Shown here piece after piece: positions 15,988 through 25,086 of a stretch of 64,000 nt of DNA. The first letter of the stretch is position 1; each line of letters opens with the position of its first letter. The notes under the pieces are model-generated. The model saw nothing but the letters and a program-made list of their open reading frames with translations. It made no database searches and was not told the DNA's origin. This DNA comes from Clostridia bacterium (lineage in GTDB: Bacteria > Bacillota > Clostridia > Oscillospirales > CAG-272). Location of the stretch: NCBI GenBank assembly GCA_017453305.1, contig JAFTKJ010000004.1:1-64000 (forward strand). The letters are read 5' to 3'. The position numbers and the translations under genes were made by a program.

Positions 15988-16362
15988 ATGAAAAGAGAAT
16001 TGGGGATTGCACGATGTGGGCTCGCCTGCTGTCTTTGTTCAGAAAACGCCACTTGCGATGGATGTTCGTCCGAGCAATGTCACGATGCCGCCAGGTGCGA
16101 GAACAGAAGATGCTCAAAAGAAAAAGGCGTAGGACATTGCTATGAATGCTGTGAGGATTGCCGAAAAGGGCTGTTAAGCAAAATAAAGCCATATGCGTTT
16201 GGTTTGTTTGCTCGTCGATACGGAGAAGATGAGTTATTGAACTGTCTTGAGCGCAATGAAAAACAAGGCATTGTATATCACCGAAATGGTGTTTTTGGCG
16301 ATTACGACGAGTTTGACGATGCCGAGCAATTGATCTCCTTTATCCGCACGGGTAAACGGTGA
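15988..16362 (+). CDS. Cysteine-rich DUF3795-type protein
   Basis: 124 aa. The first 60 residues hold about 14 cysteines in the pattern GIARCGLACCLCSENATCDGC, then CENRRCSKEKG and CYECCEDC. This is the layout of DUF3795 proteins, whose cysteines probably bind zinc or an iron-sulfur cluster. The remainder is a short helical segment with FARRYGEDELLNCLERNEKQGIVYH. GGAGAA precedes the ATG. It may be read from the metK transcript through the weak hairpin. No function is known. Confidence 0.8.
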   Translation: MKRELGIARCGLACCLCSENATCDGCSSEQCHDAARCENRRCSKEKGVGHCYECCEDCRKGLLSKIKPYAFGLFARRYGEDELLNCLERNEKQGIVYHRNGVFGDYDEFDDAEQLISFIRTGKR

Positions 16363-16379
16363 ATGTAAAAATCAAAATC

Positions 16380-16428
16380 GGGAGTGAACCGAGATGCAAA
16401 ACGCACAGCGGGTTCACTCCCATTTTTT
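16380..16428. terminator. Terminator after the DUF3795 gene
   Basis: GGGAGTGAACC (16380-16390) pairs perfectly with GGTTCACTCCC (16411-16421), followed by ATTTTTTTG. It lies between two convergent genes and can also serve the eutH side. Confidence 0.88.
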
Positions 16429-16431
16429 TGA

Positions 16432-17514
16432 TTATTTTTGTAATACGATGTTCTTCTCCCGATACAGCACTGCCGCAAGCGCAACGGCGCAAACTCCCGA
16501 GAGGAGCTTTCCTACGGTCACGGGGAGGATGTAGGAGGCGTCAAAAGCCGTGGTAAAGGCAAGGTGACTGCCGAATACAAACGAGGCTGATACCGCAAAT
16601 GCTGCGTTCAGCACCACGCCGCGCGGACACATCTTTTCCATGGTTCCAAGGGTGGAGGCGTTGGTGACCAGCGTTCCGAGAAAAGCAAGTGCCGAGGTGC
16701 CGTCCACGCCGATGAGCGCGCCAAGCTTATTCAACGGTTTTCCCAAAAGCTTTGTGATAAGATGCATCAGCGGAAGTGCGCCCGAAAGCGTGACGCAGGC
16801 GTTTGCGCAGATCAGTGCGCCGTTTTCAAAGGTGTCAAAATCGGGGCAGATCTCAATCTTTGTCAAAAAGGTGAACACGGACAATACAAGTCCCGCAATT
16901 GCCAGCGCCTTCATCAAAAGTCCAAAGCCCTTGAAGCATTTGATGCAGATTGCCGGGAGAAAGATAAGCGCCGCGGCGAGAATGGCGGAGATGACGAGGA
17001 GCGGAAGCAGATCGACCAAGATCTCCAAGGGGGAAAGAGAGCATAGGAGTCCTGCCGCAAAGCAACCGAGGGGGATTGTCACAATGCCGCACAAAAGCCC
17101 GAAGAAGAGCTCCTTGTGCTGCTCCTTTTTGACAAGTCCCAAGGAAAAGGGAATGGTAAAGGAGATCACGCAGCCCATCATGGAGGAAACCACAAAGGCG
17201 TTAAAGCCTCCCACCGTTGGCGATTTTGCAATGCTTTGTGCCAGCGGCATGCCGCCCATATCATTGGCAAAAAGGGAAGCGGGAATGATGGAGGGATCGA
17301 TGCCGCACAGCGCGTAAAAGCCGTCAAAGAGAGGCATCAGCCACACGCCAATGGCGGGAGCGATCACAATCATGCCGAGCATAGAGAGCGCCATAGGGCA
17401 AAAGAGTGAAAATGCGCGCTCAAATTCCTTTCCAATGCCGAGTCGATTACCGATCAGCCAATCTATGGCGCCAAGCACCGCAAAAACGAATATTACAATT
17501 TTGACTACTTCCAT
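16432..17514 (-). CDS. eutH: EutH-like ethanolamine permease
   Basis: 360 aa, hydrophobic throughout with about 10-11 membrane segments. It matches the ethanolamine transporter EutH: GAIDWLIGNRLGIGKEFE at the N-terminus, ANDMGGMPLAQSIA near residue 85, VVSSMMGCVISFTIPFSLG near 108 and GSHLAFTTAFD near the C-terminus. EutH facilitates ethanolamine entry at low pH or low concentration. No eutBC, microcompartment shell or EutVW gene is nearby, so this copy is an orphan. It begins 14 bases after the GH123-like gene's stop with a weak ribosome site (AAAGAA), so it probably depends on that transcript. Confidence 0.88.
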   Translation of the reverse strand: MEVVKIVIFVFAVLGAIDWLIGNRLGIGKEFERAFSLFCPMALSMLGMIVIAPAIGVWLMPLFDGFYALCGIDPSIIPASLFANDMGGMPLAQSIAKSPTVGGFNAFVVSSMMGCVISFTIPFSLGLVKKEQHKELFFGLLCGIVTIPLGCFAAGLLCSLSPLEILVDLLPLLVISAILAAALIFLPAICIKCFKGFGLLMKALAIAGLVLSVFTFLTKIEICPDFDTFENGALICANACVTLSGALPLMHLITKLLGKPLNKLGALIGVDGTSALAFLGTLVTNASTLGTMEKMCPRGVVLNAAFAVSASFVFGSHLAFTTAFDASYILPVTVGKLLSGVCAVALAAVLYREKNIVLQK

Positions 17515-17528
17515 TTGAAATTCTTTGA

Positions 17529-19094
17529 TCAGCCAAGCGCTTCTAAAATCATGCGGCGCGTGTCCGCGATCAGTGCGGCGTCGTCGGTATAATCGTCAAA
17601 CGTGCGGCAAACGCGCTCAACCATATCAAGCGCCAACGCGCGATCCTTTTCTCCAAGCAAATGCAGCAGTTCGTAGTCGTATGCGCCAAGACGTTGCAAA
17701 TGTCCGCGCACGCTGTACCAAGGCGTGCCGTCGGCGGCGGGATAAACCACAAACGAGTTGCCTGCGGGGTACTTTTCGTCGTTCTTGCCCGTACGGTAGC
17801 AGGTCTCTTTTTCAAAGTCGGTGTTATGCGCATGGTAACCCCAATGCAAAAAGCCGGGGGCGTTGTACTTGTAGCACATCCACATGGGAAGAAGGGAGGC
17901 GGAGAGGGGGAGATCGATGACGCGGTTCATTGTCGCACCTGCTGGGAAGCCGCAGGTGTAGATCCACATCTCCTCGCCCATGCCTTGCAACAGTTCGTAT
18001 TCTTTTTGATATTTTTCATATACAGCCTGCTTAACGACCCACACGTCGGGGCCACCGCCGAGCTCGGTGCTCTCTATGGGATCGTGGATGCGTACGCCGG
18101 GCATGTGCTTGCGGCAGATCGCCGCCACGACGCGGTATTCCATGCTGTTTGGGAACTGTGGTTCGTCCTCAAGGCATTGGAAATAGCGATCCTGCCAGCC
18201 GTTTTTCTGAACGCACTCCCACGCGCGCTTGAAATACAGGGAAAGCTGACGGTAACCCTCAAAGGAGGTCACGTCAATATCGCGATCCCAAAGCAGTGTT
18301 ACCAGAGGCTTGTTCCATACAACGAAACGTGCAGAAAAACCACCCATGATTGCACGGAAGCCCATGGAGAGCGCCAGGTTTCCAACAGCCTCCGCGTGCG
18401 AAAAATCAAAATCGATTACGCGTCCGTTTTCGTCGCGGATCGGTACTCCCGAAGGGATCATCAAATAGTCGTTGCGCATGTCCAGCTGATTTTTGAGATA
18501 CGCACGCAAAACGGTGTAGTATTCCTCGCTGTAGGGGATAACGTCGTGATGCTTTGCCAATTTGTCATAGTAGATCCAATTGACCATGTGGAAGCTTGCA
18601 TCCGCAAGCGTGGGCACGGTTGCGTGATAGATTTTGATGTGAACGGGTACGGTGAAGGCTTCCTCTCCTACGGTCAAGGTCAAAGCTTCGTTATATTCGC
18701 TGGGAATTGCGTCGGCAGGAACGTCCACGCGTACAAAAAAGGCTACGCGTCCCGCACGTAACACGCCGCTGTCCAAGGGGCGCGTGATGTCATAGGCGTC
18801 AAAGGGGGCTTTTCTTGTTACAAAGTGCTTTACACTCTCGTAATCGGTGGTGGTATGTGTTTTCGGGCCGCTGTTCTCCCCCACGTGTGCGGGGAGCAGC
18901 TGATATACGGTGGCGCGGCATTGGCCTCCCGTAAATGCGGCGCAAAAGAGGGTATCGCCGTCAAGGGTGCGGTCGGTCAAAATCTGAAAGCAAACGTCCG
19001 CGCCGCGCGCGGCATGCAGTGAGGCAACCGTGCGCTCACAAAGCGCGGAATCGGGATAGATCCATTCGTTATCAAGAAAAATACAGCTTTTCAT
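17529..19094 (-). CDS. GH123-like glycosidase (DUF4091 type)
   Basis: 521 aa. After a beta-sandwich-like first third, the barrel part runs from about residue 175 (FHMVNWIYYDKLAKHH) and includes the adjacent Asp-Glu of CLEDEPQ near 290, the catalytic pair in GH123 beta-N-acetylgalactosaminidases. The C-terminal LHWGYHAHNTDFE and GTPWYSVRGHLQRLGAYDYELL blocks are shared with DUF4091 proteins, the family next to GH123. No signal peptide is seen. AAAGGAGGAGC precedes the ATG. Activity on GalNAc-containing glycans is inference from the family. Confidence 0.82.
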   Translation of the reverse strand: MKSCIFLDNEWIYPDSALCERTVASLHAARGADVCFQILTDRTLDGDTLFCAAFTGGQCRATVYQLLPAHVGENSGPKTHTTTDYESVKHFVTRKAPFDAYDITRPLDSGVLRAGRVAFFVRVDVPADAIPSEYNEALTLTVGEEAFTVPVHIKIYHATVPTLADASFHMVNWIYYDKLAKHHDVIPYSEEYYTVLRAYLKNQLDMRNDYLMIPSGVPIRDENGRVIDFDFSHAEAVGNLALSMGFRAIMGGFSARFVVWNKPLVTLLWDRDIDVTSFEGYRQLSLYFKRAWECVQKNGWQDRYFQCLEDEPQFPNSMEYRVVAAICRKHMPGVRIHDPIESTELGGGPDVWVVKQAVYEKYQKEYELLQGMGEEMWIYTCGFPAGATMNRVIDLPLSASLLPMWMCYKYNAPGFLHWGYHAHNTDFEKETCYRTGKNDEKYPAGNSFVVYPAADGTPWYSVRGHLQRLGAYDYELLHLLGEKDRALALDMVERVCRTFDDYTDDAALIADTRRMILEALG

Positions 19095-19150
19095 AAAGCT
19101 CCTCCTTTGATCGCTTGCAGGAAAAAGATCGCAAATCTCGCGCCTTTCTC

Positions 19151-19179
19151 TTGACTTTGCGTGCAATTTGTTATATACT
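19151..19179 (+). promoter_or_regulatory. Sigma-A promoter for recD2
   Basis: TTGACT (19151-19156), 17 bases, TATACT (19174-19179). It interlocks with the opposite-strand promoter at 19196-19224. Confidence 0.8.
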
Positions 19180-19195
19180 AATTGTATATGAGTTA

Positions 19196-19224
19196 ATTAT
19201 ACACGGCTGGATTTGTTTTGTCAA
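19196..19224 (-). promoter_or_regulatory. Sigma-A promoter for the GH123-like gene
   Basis: On the minus strand TTGACA (19219-19224), 17 bases, TATAAT (19196-19201). The predicted start near 19189 makes this transcript run back through the recD2 promoter. Confidence 0.88.
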
Positions 19225-19261
19225 GCAAAGTTATTATTTTAACAGGAAAGGAGATCGTGAG

Positions 19262-21511
19262 ATGCACGTAGAGGAAGGCTTTATGCAAGGACCGATGGAC
19301 GACGTTGGCGTCATCAAGCTGTCGGGCAGTATCGAGCACGTCATATATTCCAACGAAGAAAACGGATTTGCCATCTGCGATCTCGGCACCGATACCGACG
19401 AGCTGGTCACCATTACGGGCACGCTTCCCTACGTGGGGGAGGGTGACGTGGTTACCGTGTACGGCAAATGGGTGCACAATCCCAAATACGGGCGGCAGTT
19501 TAAGGTGGAGCAAGCCGAAAAGCAGCTCCCTGCGGATAAGGCGTCCATGCTTCGCTACCTCTCCTCCGGAACCATCAAGGGCATCGGTCCCAAGACCGCA
19601 CAGCGCATTGTGGATGAGTTTGGCGACGAGACCTTCGACGTGATTGAAAATCACCCCGATTGGTTGGCGGAGATTCAGGGTATCACCCCTAAGCGCGCAC
19701 GAGAGATCTCTGCGGAGTTCAAAAACAAGGCAGGCATCCGTGCGGCGATGATCTTTTTCCGCGAATTCTTCGGCGCGGCGCTGACCGTGCGCATCTACAA
19801 AAAATGGGGCAGTAGCGCGGTAGACGTTGCAAAAAACAACCCCTACATGCTTTGCGAGGAGATTGAGGGCATCGGCTTTGAAAAGGCAGACCGTCTGGCA
19901 ACCAAGCTCGGTCTTACAACCGATTCTCCGGAACGGCTTTGCAGCGGCGTTTTGTATCTGCTCAACTCCAACGCCCAGCAAAACGGTCACGTGTGCCTGC
20001 CGCGCGATAAGGTAGTGGCAAGTGCCGCAAAGCTTTTGGAGGCACCCGAGGGGGCGATCGAAAGCGCGATTTCGGATCTTTTGGCGCAGCAAAAGCTCCG
20101 TTCCGTCCACTTTGACGGCAACACCTACCTTTACGATAAGCACGCCTACGAGAGCGAAAAATACGTTGCGCGTAAGCTCTTGCTGCTCGACAAGCTTTGT
20201 CCCGTAATGGACACGGCAAACATTGATTCCTTTATCAAGCGTGAGGAGCGCGAGAGCGGCATGCAGTATGCAAAGCTGCAACGTCAAGCGATTTTTGATG
20301 CCTTGGAAAACGGCGTCATGCTGCTCACGGGTGGCCCCGGTACGGGTAAGACCACTGTTGTGCGTGCGCTCCTTCACATTTTTGACAGCATGGGCTTGCA
20401 GATCGCACTCTGCGCTCCCACGGGTCGCGCGGCAAAGCGACTTTCCGAGTCTACCTCCTGCGAGGCAAAGACCATTCACCGCCTGTTGGAATACGGTGGC
20501 GGAGAGAGTGGAGGAAGAGCACGCTTCAACCGCGATGAAAAGAATCTTTTAGATGAAAACGTGATCATCATCGACGAGGCATCTATGGTGGACAATGCCC
20601 TGATGTCAGCGCTGTTGCATGCCGTCAAGCCGGGGGCTCGTGTGGTGATCATCGGAGACTCCGATCAGCTCCCATCGGTGGGGGCGGGAAATATTCTGCA
20701 CGATCTGCTGGCAAGCGAGCGCTTTTCTACCGTGCGCCTCAATGAGATCTTCCGTCAGGCACAAGAAAGCCTGATTGTCACCAACGCGCACGCCATCAAC
20801 CGTGGAGAAATGCCGCGCCTGGATATCAAAAACAACGATTTCTTTTTCCTACCGCGTGAGAGCGACCGTGATATTGCCGCTACGGTGGCACAGCTGTGTC
20901 AGGTCCGTCTGCCGCGCACCTACGGTGAGCTTGCCGTGAAGGGAACGCAGGTCATCTCTCCCTCACGCAAGGGCGAAACGGGCACCGAGCATCTTAACGT
21001 GATCCTGCAAGCCGCCCTTAATCCCCCTTCTCCCGAAAAGCGAGAGCACAAATTCCGCGAGATCGTTTTCCGCGAGGGAGATCGCGTCATGCAGACCAAA
21101 AACAACTACGATATGGAGTGGGAACGCAACGACGGAAGCTTTGGTAACGGCATTTTCAACGGGGATATCGGAACCATTCTGCACATCGATACGCCAAACG
21201 AGGCAATGGAGATCGAGTTTGACGACCGCGTGGCGCATTATGACTTTAACATGCTGGACGAATTGGAGCCCGCTTACGCTGTAACGGTACACAAGAGCCA
21301 GGGAAGTGAGTATCCCATTGTCGTGCTTCCCGTGGGAGGCGTATCGGGCATGCTGCTCTCTCGAAATCTGTTTTATACAGCGGTCACGCGTGCACAGAAC
21401 ATGGTCGTTCTGGTCGGGCGCGAGAGTGCAATACGAACCATGGTAGAAAATAACCGTCATTCCATGCGGTATACGGGGTTGGTGCAATGGCTACGGGAAG
21501 CAGAGGACTAA
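19262..21511 (+). CDS. recD2: RecD2-type ATP-dependent DNA helicase
   Basis: 749 aa. It is a 5'-3' superfamily 1B helicase in DNA repair, the stand-alone form found without RecBC. The N-terminal OB-like region (residues 15-100) is followed by helix-hairpin-helix elements (TIKGIGPKTAQRIVDEFG near 106; EIQGITPKRAREIS near 138; EIEGIGFEKADRLA near 198). Then come Walker A GGPGTGKTT (about 357-365), Walker B IIDEASMVD near 437, GDSDQLPSVGAG near 463 and the C-terminal AVTVHKSQGSEYP near 673. ATG 19262 has AAGGAG eight bases upstream. The next gene, comF, starts inside its last codons. Confidence 0.96.
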   Translation: MHVEEGFMQGPMDDVGVIKLSGSIEHVIYSNEENGFAICDLGTDTDELVTITGTLPYVGEGDVVTVYGKWVHNPKYGRQFKVEQAEKQLPADKASMLRYLSSGTIKGIGPKTAQRIVDEFGDETFDVIENHPDWLAEIQGITPKRAREISAEFKNKAGIRAAMIFFREFFGAALTVRIYKKWGSSAVDVAKNNPYMLCEEIEGIGFEKADRLATKLGLTTDSPERLCSGVLYLLNSNAQQNGHVCLPRDKVVASAAKLLEAPEGAIESAISDLLAQQKLRSVHFDGNTYLYDKHAYESEKYVARKLLLLDKLCPVMDTANIDSFIKREERESGMQYAKLQRQAIFDALENGVMLLTGGPGTGKTTVVRALLHIFDSMGLQIALCAPTGRAAKRLSESTSCEAKTIHRLLEYGGGESGGRARFNRDEKNLLDENVIIIDEASMVDNALMSALLHAVKPGARVVIIGDSDQLPSVGAGNILHDLLASERFSTVRLNEIFRQAQESLIVTNAHAINRGEMPRLDIKNNDFFFLPRESDRDIAATVAQLCQVRLPRTYGELAVKGTQVISPSRKGETGTEHLNVILQAALNPPSPEKREHKFREIVFREGDRVMQTKNNYDMEWERNDGSFGNGIFNGDIGTILHIDTPNEAMEIEFDDRVAHYDFNMLDELEPAYAVTVHKSQGSEYPIVVLPVGGVSGMLLSRNLFYTAVTRAQNMVVLVGRESAIRTMVENNRHSMRYTGLVQWLREAED

Positions 21512-22275
21512 AGTGCTTGCGGGATCTGTTGTTCCCGCCCAAGTGCAGTGCATGCGGACAGCTACTGGATTGGATGCCGGAGGCTACCGCGTCAACGCCT
21601 ATACGTGCGGCGCTGTGCCCTGCGTGTCATAAGAAATGGGAGAACGAGCGGTTGGAGACCTGCGGCATTTGTGCCAAGCCGATCAACGAGTGCAGCTGTA
21701 TGCCAAAAATTTTGCAAACGGCAAAATGCAAAGGCTTTTACAAGCTTGTTTACTACGAGGCACAAAAAGTCGCGCCCGTGCAGAATAAGATCCTGTATCA
21801 CATCAAGCGCAAGCGCGACGTGCATGCCATTCGGTTTCTTTCGACCGAGCTGGCAACCTCGGTCGAGGAGTTGATACAAGCCGAGGAGCTCGCACGCGAG
21901 GATCTGGTGATCACCTACCTTCCGCGCACGCACGCCGCGCGTCTTGAATTCGGTACCGATCAGGCAGAGGAGCTTGCACGGGAACTGGCGGACGTCTGCG
22001 GTTTGCCAATGGTGCAGTGCATCCGTCGAAGATACTTCTTCAACGGCAAGCAAAAGCGGCTTTCCTACACCCGTCGCATCAAAAATGCGGAGCAGGCGTT
22101 TTTGCCGTCGCGTGACGTTTCCTGCAAGGGCAAGACCGTGCTCCTGGTAGACGATATGGTGACCACGGGGGCGGGTGCCGCAAGAGGAACGAAGATCCTG
22201 CGCCGCGCAGGCGCCAAGGCGGTGTATTGCTTTGCAATTGCATCGGATATCGTCAATAAAGACACGGTGCGGTGA
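21487..22275 (+). CDS. comF: ComF family phosphoribosyltransferase-like protein
   Basis: 262 aa. A zinc-finger-like N-terminus (CSACG at residue 20, CPACHKKW, CGICAKPINECSC) precedes a phosphoribosyltransferase fold with the PRPP loop VLLVDDMVTTGAGAARG near residue 217. ComF is needed for DNA uptake in naturally competent bacteria and for some recombination functions elsewhere. The start codon lies inside the end of recD2 (25-base overlap), so the two are translationally linked and may share a DNA-processing role. Confidence 0.92.
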   Translation: MATGSRGLKCLRDLLFPPKCSACGQLLDWMPEATASTPIRAALCPACHKKWENERLETCGICAKPINECSCMPKILQTAKCKGFYKLVYYEAQKVAPVQNKILYHIKRKRDVHAIRFLSTELATSVEELIQAEELAREDLVITYLPRTHAARLEFGTDQAEELARELADVCGLPMVQCIRRRYFFNGKQKRLSYTRRIKNAEQAFLPSRDVSCKGKTVLLVDDMVTTGAGAARGTKILRRAGAKAVYCFAIASDIVNKDTVR

Positions 22276-22312
22276 TCTTTTAGACAAAAAAACGTTTTTT
22301 TTGAAAAAAACA

Positions 22313-22341
22313 TTGATTTTACACGAAAAATCATGTATAAT
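22313..22341 (+). promoter_or_regulatory. Sigma-A promoter for mreB
   Basis: TTGATT (22313-22318), 17 bases, TATAAT (22336-22341), 45 bases before the mreB start. Confidence 0.85.
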
Positions 22342-22386
22342 GAAGCTGTAATAAAATGACCCTTGACGGAAAGGAGGTCGCAACCG

Positions 22387-23529
22387 ATGAAGGAGAAGAA
22401 CGGTGCAGGAAATCACCCCACGCACCCATCCCATGCAGCGCGCACGCAAAAGCGCACGCGGGAGGGATTTTTTGCGCGCCTGCGCAACTTTTTCCATAGA
22501 TGGCAGTTCAGCCGCAATATCGGCATCGACCTTGGCACCGCAACCGTGCTGGTGTACGTACAGGGCAAGGGGATCGTTTTGCAGGAGCCGTCGGTGGTCG
22601 CTATTGATACCAATACCGATCGTATCTTAAAGGTGGGAATCGAAGCCCAGTAAATGCTTGGAAGAACGCCCGGTAACATTGTGGCGGTGCGTCCGTTGCG
22701 CGACGGCGTGATCAGCCAATACGAGGTTACGCTCAAGATGATCCAATATTTCATCCGACGCGCCTGCGGTAATCTGTTCTTCCCGCCACGCGTCATGATC
22801 TGTATTCCCTCGGGCATTACCGAGGTAGAGGAAAAGGCGGTGCTGGATGCCGCACGTGAGGCGGGTGCTCAAAAAACCTATTTGATTGAGGAGCCCGTCG
22901 CCGCAGCTATCGGAGCCGGCTTAAACATCTACGCTCCCATTGGCAACATGGTGGTAGATATCGGCGGTGGTACCACCGACGTTGCCGTGCTTTCTCTGGG
23001 TGGAGTGGTGGTATCGCGCTCTACTAAGATCGCGGGAGATAAATTCGACGAGGCGATTATTCGCTACGTGCGCCGTAAGTACAGCGTTCTGATCGGTGAG
23101 CGGACCGCCGAAGCGGTCAAAAAGCAGATCGGTGCGGTCTATGATCATCCGGAGGCGGTACGGGTAGAGGTCAAGGGAAGATGCATCCGTCAAGGACTTC
23201 CCAAGGTCATCACCATCAGCTCCAAGGAGATGATCGAGGCGCTTGCCGAGCCGGTCACGGCAATTCTGGACGCCGTATGCTGGGTTATCGAAAATACGCC
23301 CCCCGAGCTGTTGGGAGATATTTTGCGTAACGGCATCGTTATGACGGGAGGAGGAAGCCTGCTTTACGGCTTTGATCAGTTGGTCGCGCAGGTTACGGGC
23401 ATCAAAACGCGCGTGGCAAAGGATGCAGTCTCCTGCGTTGCCATCGGCACGGGAAAATCCTTGGATAATCTCGATCTTTTGCAAGAGGGCGCTATTAATA
23501 TTTCAAGGGATAAACGTAGCCGCGTCTGA
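22387..23529 (+). pseudogene. mreB: Rod-shape protein MreB interrupted by one in-frame TAA
   Basis: The frame is continuous except for TAA at 22651-22653. The 88 codons before it carry the N-terminus and phosphate-1 loop ([14 protein letters not shown]). The 291 codons after it carry the phosphate-2 motif DIGGGTTDVAVL and the adenosine motif GIVMTGGGSLLYGF. The protein context is EAQ, stop, MLGRTPGN; intact MreB proteins read straight through here with one ordinary residue, so CAA to TAA is the simplest change. An ATG directly follows the stop (TAAATG), so reinitiation could yield a separate 291-aa piece, but the nucleotide site would be split. About 39 extra basic residues precede the usual start; AAAGGAGG lies eight bases before ATG 22387. 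It could be a true nonsense mutation, strain variation or a base-call error. Confidence 0.85.
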
Positions 23530-23613
23530 AGCGGCATCACGTAAGGCGGTGGAGTATTTCACCGTCTTATGTATTGAGATGATCATATATATCAAACCGA
23601 AAGGATATCAGCT

Positions 23614-25056
23614 ATGAACTATTTGATTCACGATCGCAAGCCGGAGTCGGTTTTCCGCTTTTTTGAAGAGCTTTGCGCCATTCCGCACCCTTCCTATCAC
23701 GAGGAGCGTGTGGCAGATTATCTGGAAGCATTTGCCGCCGCGCGCGGCTTGGAGTGCTACCGCGACAAATTGCACAACGTCCTGATCAAAAAGCCTGCCA
23801 CGCCGGATATGAAACACAGCGAGGCGTTGCTTTTCCAGGGACATACCGATATGGTCTGCGTCAAAACGACGGACTCGGTGCATGATTTTATGAGCGATGC
23901 ACTGCAGCTCTACCTTGACGGTGATTTCCTGAGAGCCAAGGGAACTACGCTCGGTGCCGACGATGGCATTGCCGTTGCCGTGATGCTGGCGGTTTTGGAC
24001 GGTGCGCTCACTTCTCACCCGGCGCTGGAATGCCTGTTTACCGCCGCCGAGGAGGTGGGCTTGGACGGAGCGGAGGGCTTTGATTATTCTAAGATCTCTG
24101 CACGCAAAATGATCAACATGGACAGCGAGGATCTCGGTATTGTGACAGCGGGCTGCGCGGGTGGCTTGCGCTCAACGCTGACGTTGAAGTACGCCGCCGT
24201 TCCGTTTGTCGGTACTTGTATCAAAATCAATCTGCAGGGCTTGTTCGGCGGACATTCCGGTGTGGATATTTGCACCGGACGTGCCAATGCCAACAAGCTG
24301 ATGGGACGTCTGCTTGCAAAGCTTGCAGCTGCCACCAAGGTCAACCTCGTCAGCATTTGCGGTGGCTCCAAGGACAATGCCATTCCGCGTGATTGCGAGG
24401 CGACCGTGGCGGTATCGGATGCCGCTGTTGCCATCGCTTGTATCAAAGATGAGGCGGCAAGGATCTCTGCCGAGCTGGTAGCGGATGACCGCGACTTTGC
24501 GGTAACGGCATGCGAGACCGAGGCTCCCGATCAGATGCTTTCGGATGTGGATTCCGCACACGCCGTGGCACTTTTGGCAACGGTGGATAATGGGGTCAAG
24601 GAAATGAACCGCAACGTCAAGGGGCTTGCCGAGTGGTCGCGCAACCTTGGTGTGGTCAAAACCGAGGATGGTAAGATGGAGTTCGTATTTGCCGCACGTT
24701 CGGCAATGGAGAGCCGCCTTGACGCATCGATTGACGAATTGAACGCGCTTGCCGCCCTGACAGGTTGCACCGCCGCACATTACAACCGTTATCCCGGTTG
24801 GGACTATGCGCCCGTGTCGCCCTTGCGCGACCTGTACCTGCGCGCTTATCGCGAGGTGACGGGTCAGGATGCCACCGTCAACGTCATCCATGCGGGGCTG
24901 GAGTGTGGCATCATCTTTTCCAAGGTTCCCGACATGGACGTGATCTCTATCGGTCCCGACATGCGCGACGTGCATTCGCCCGATGAGAGATTGAATCTTT
25001 CCACCGTGGAAACCCTTTGGAAAACGATTGAAAAAACGGTGGAACTGCTCAAATAA
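23614..25056 (+). CDS. pepD: Aminoacyl-histidine dipeptidase PepD (M20 family)
   Basis: 480 aa. It is a zinc-dependent cytosolic dipeptidase that cleaves Xaa-His and related dipeptides. Metal and active-site blocks: FQGHTDMVC near residue 77 (zinc His), TTLGADDGIAVAVML near 111 (bridging Asp), FTAAEEVGLDG near 145 (catalytic Glu-Glu), GLFGGHSGVDIC near 208 in the lid domain, and SIGPDMRDVHSPDERL near the C-terminus (last zinc His). Length is normal. GAAAGGAT precedes the ATG. A weak 11-bp hairpin (23541-23570) separates it from mreB, and the gene may be read from the mreB promoter. Confidence 0.95.
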   Translation: MNYLIHDRKPESVFRFFEELCAIPHPSYHEERVADYLEAFAAARGLECYRDKLHNVLIKKPATPDMKHSEALLFQGHTDMVCVKTTDSVHDFMSDALQLYLDGDFLRAKGTTLGADDGIAVAVMLAVLDGALTSHPALECLFTAAEEVGLDGAEGFDYSKISARKMINMDSEDLGIVTAGCAGGLRSTLTLKYAAVPFVGTCIKINLQGLFGGHSGVDICTGRANANKLMGRLLAKLAAATKVNLVSICGGSKDNAIPRDCEATVAVSDAAVAIACIKDEAARISAELVADDRDFAVTACETEAPDQMLSDVDSAHAVALLATVDNGVKEMNRNVKGLAEWSRNLGVVKTEDGKMEFVFAARSAMESRLDASIDELNALAALTGCTAAHYNRYPGWDYAPVSPLRDLYLRAYREVTGQDATVNVIHAGLECGIIFSKVPDMDVISIGPDMRDVHSPDERLNLSTVETLWKTIEKTVELLK

Positions 25057-25086
25057 GCGAGAAGCACTTGCGGAGGGAACAAATCG

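Noticed and set aside
16432..17514. An ethanolamine microcompartment locus
   Set aside because: Only eutH is present; no eutBC, shell proteins or regulator lies nearby.
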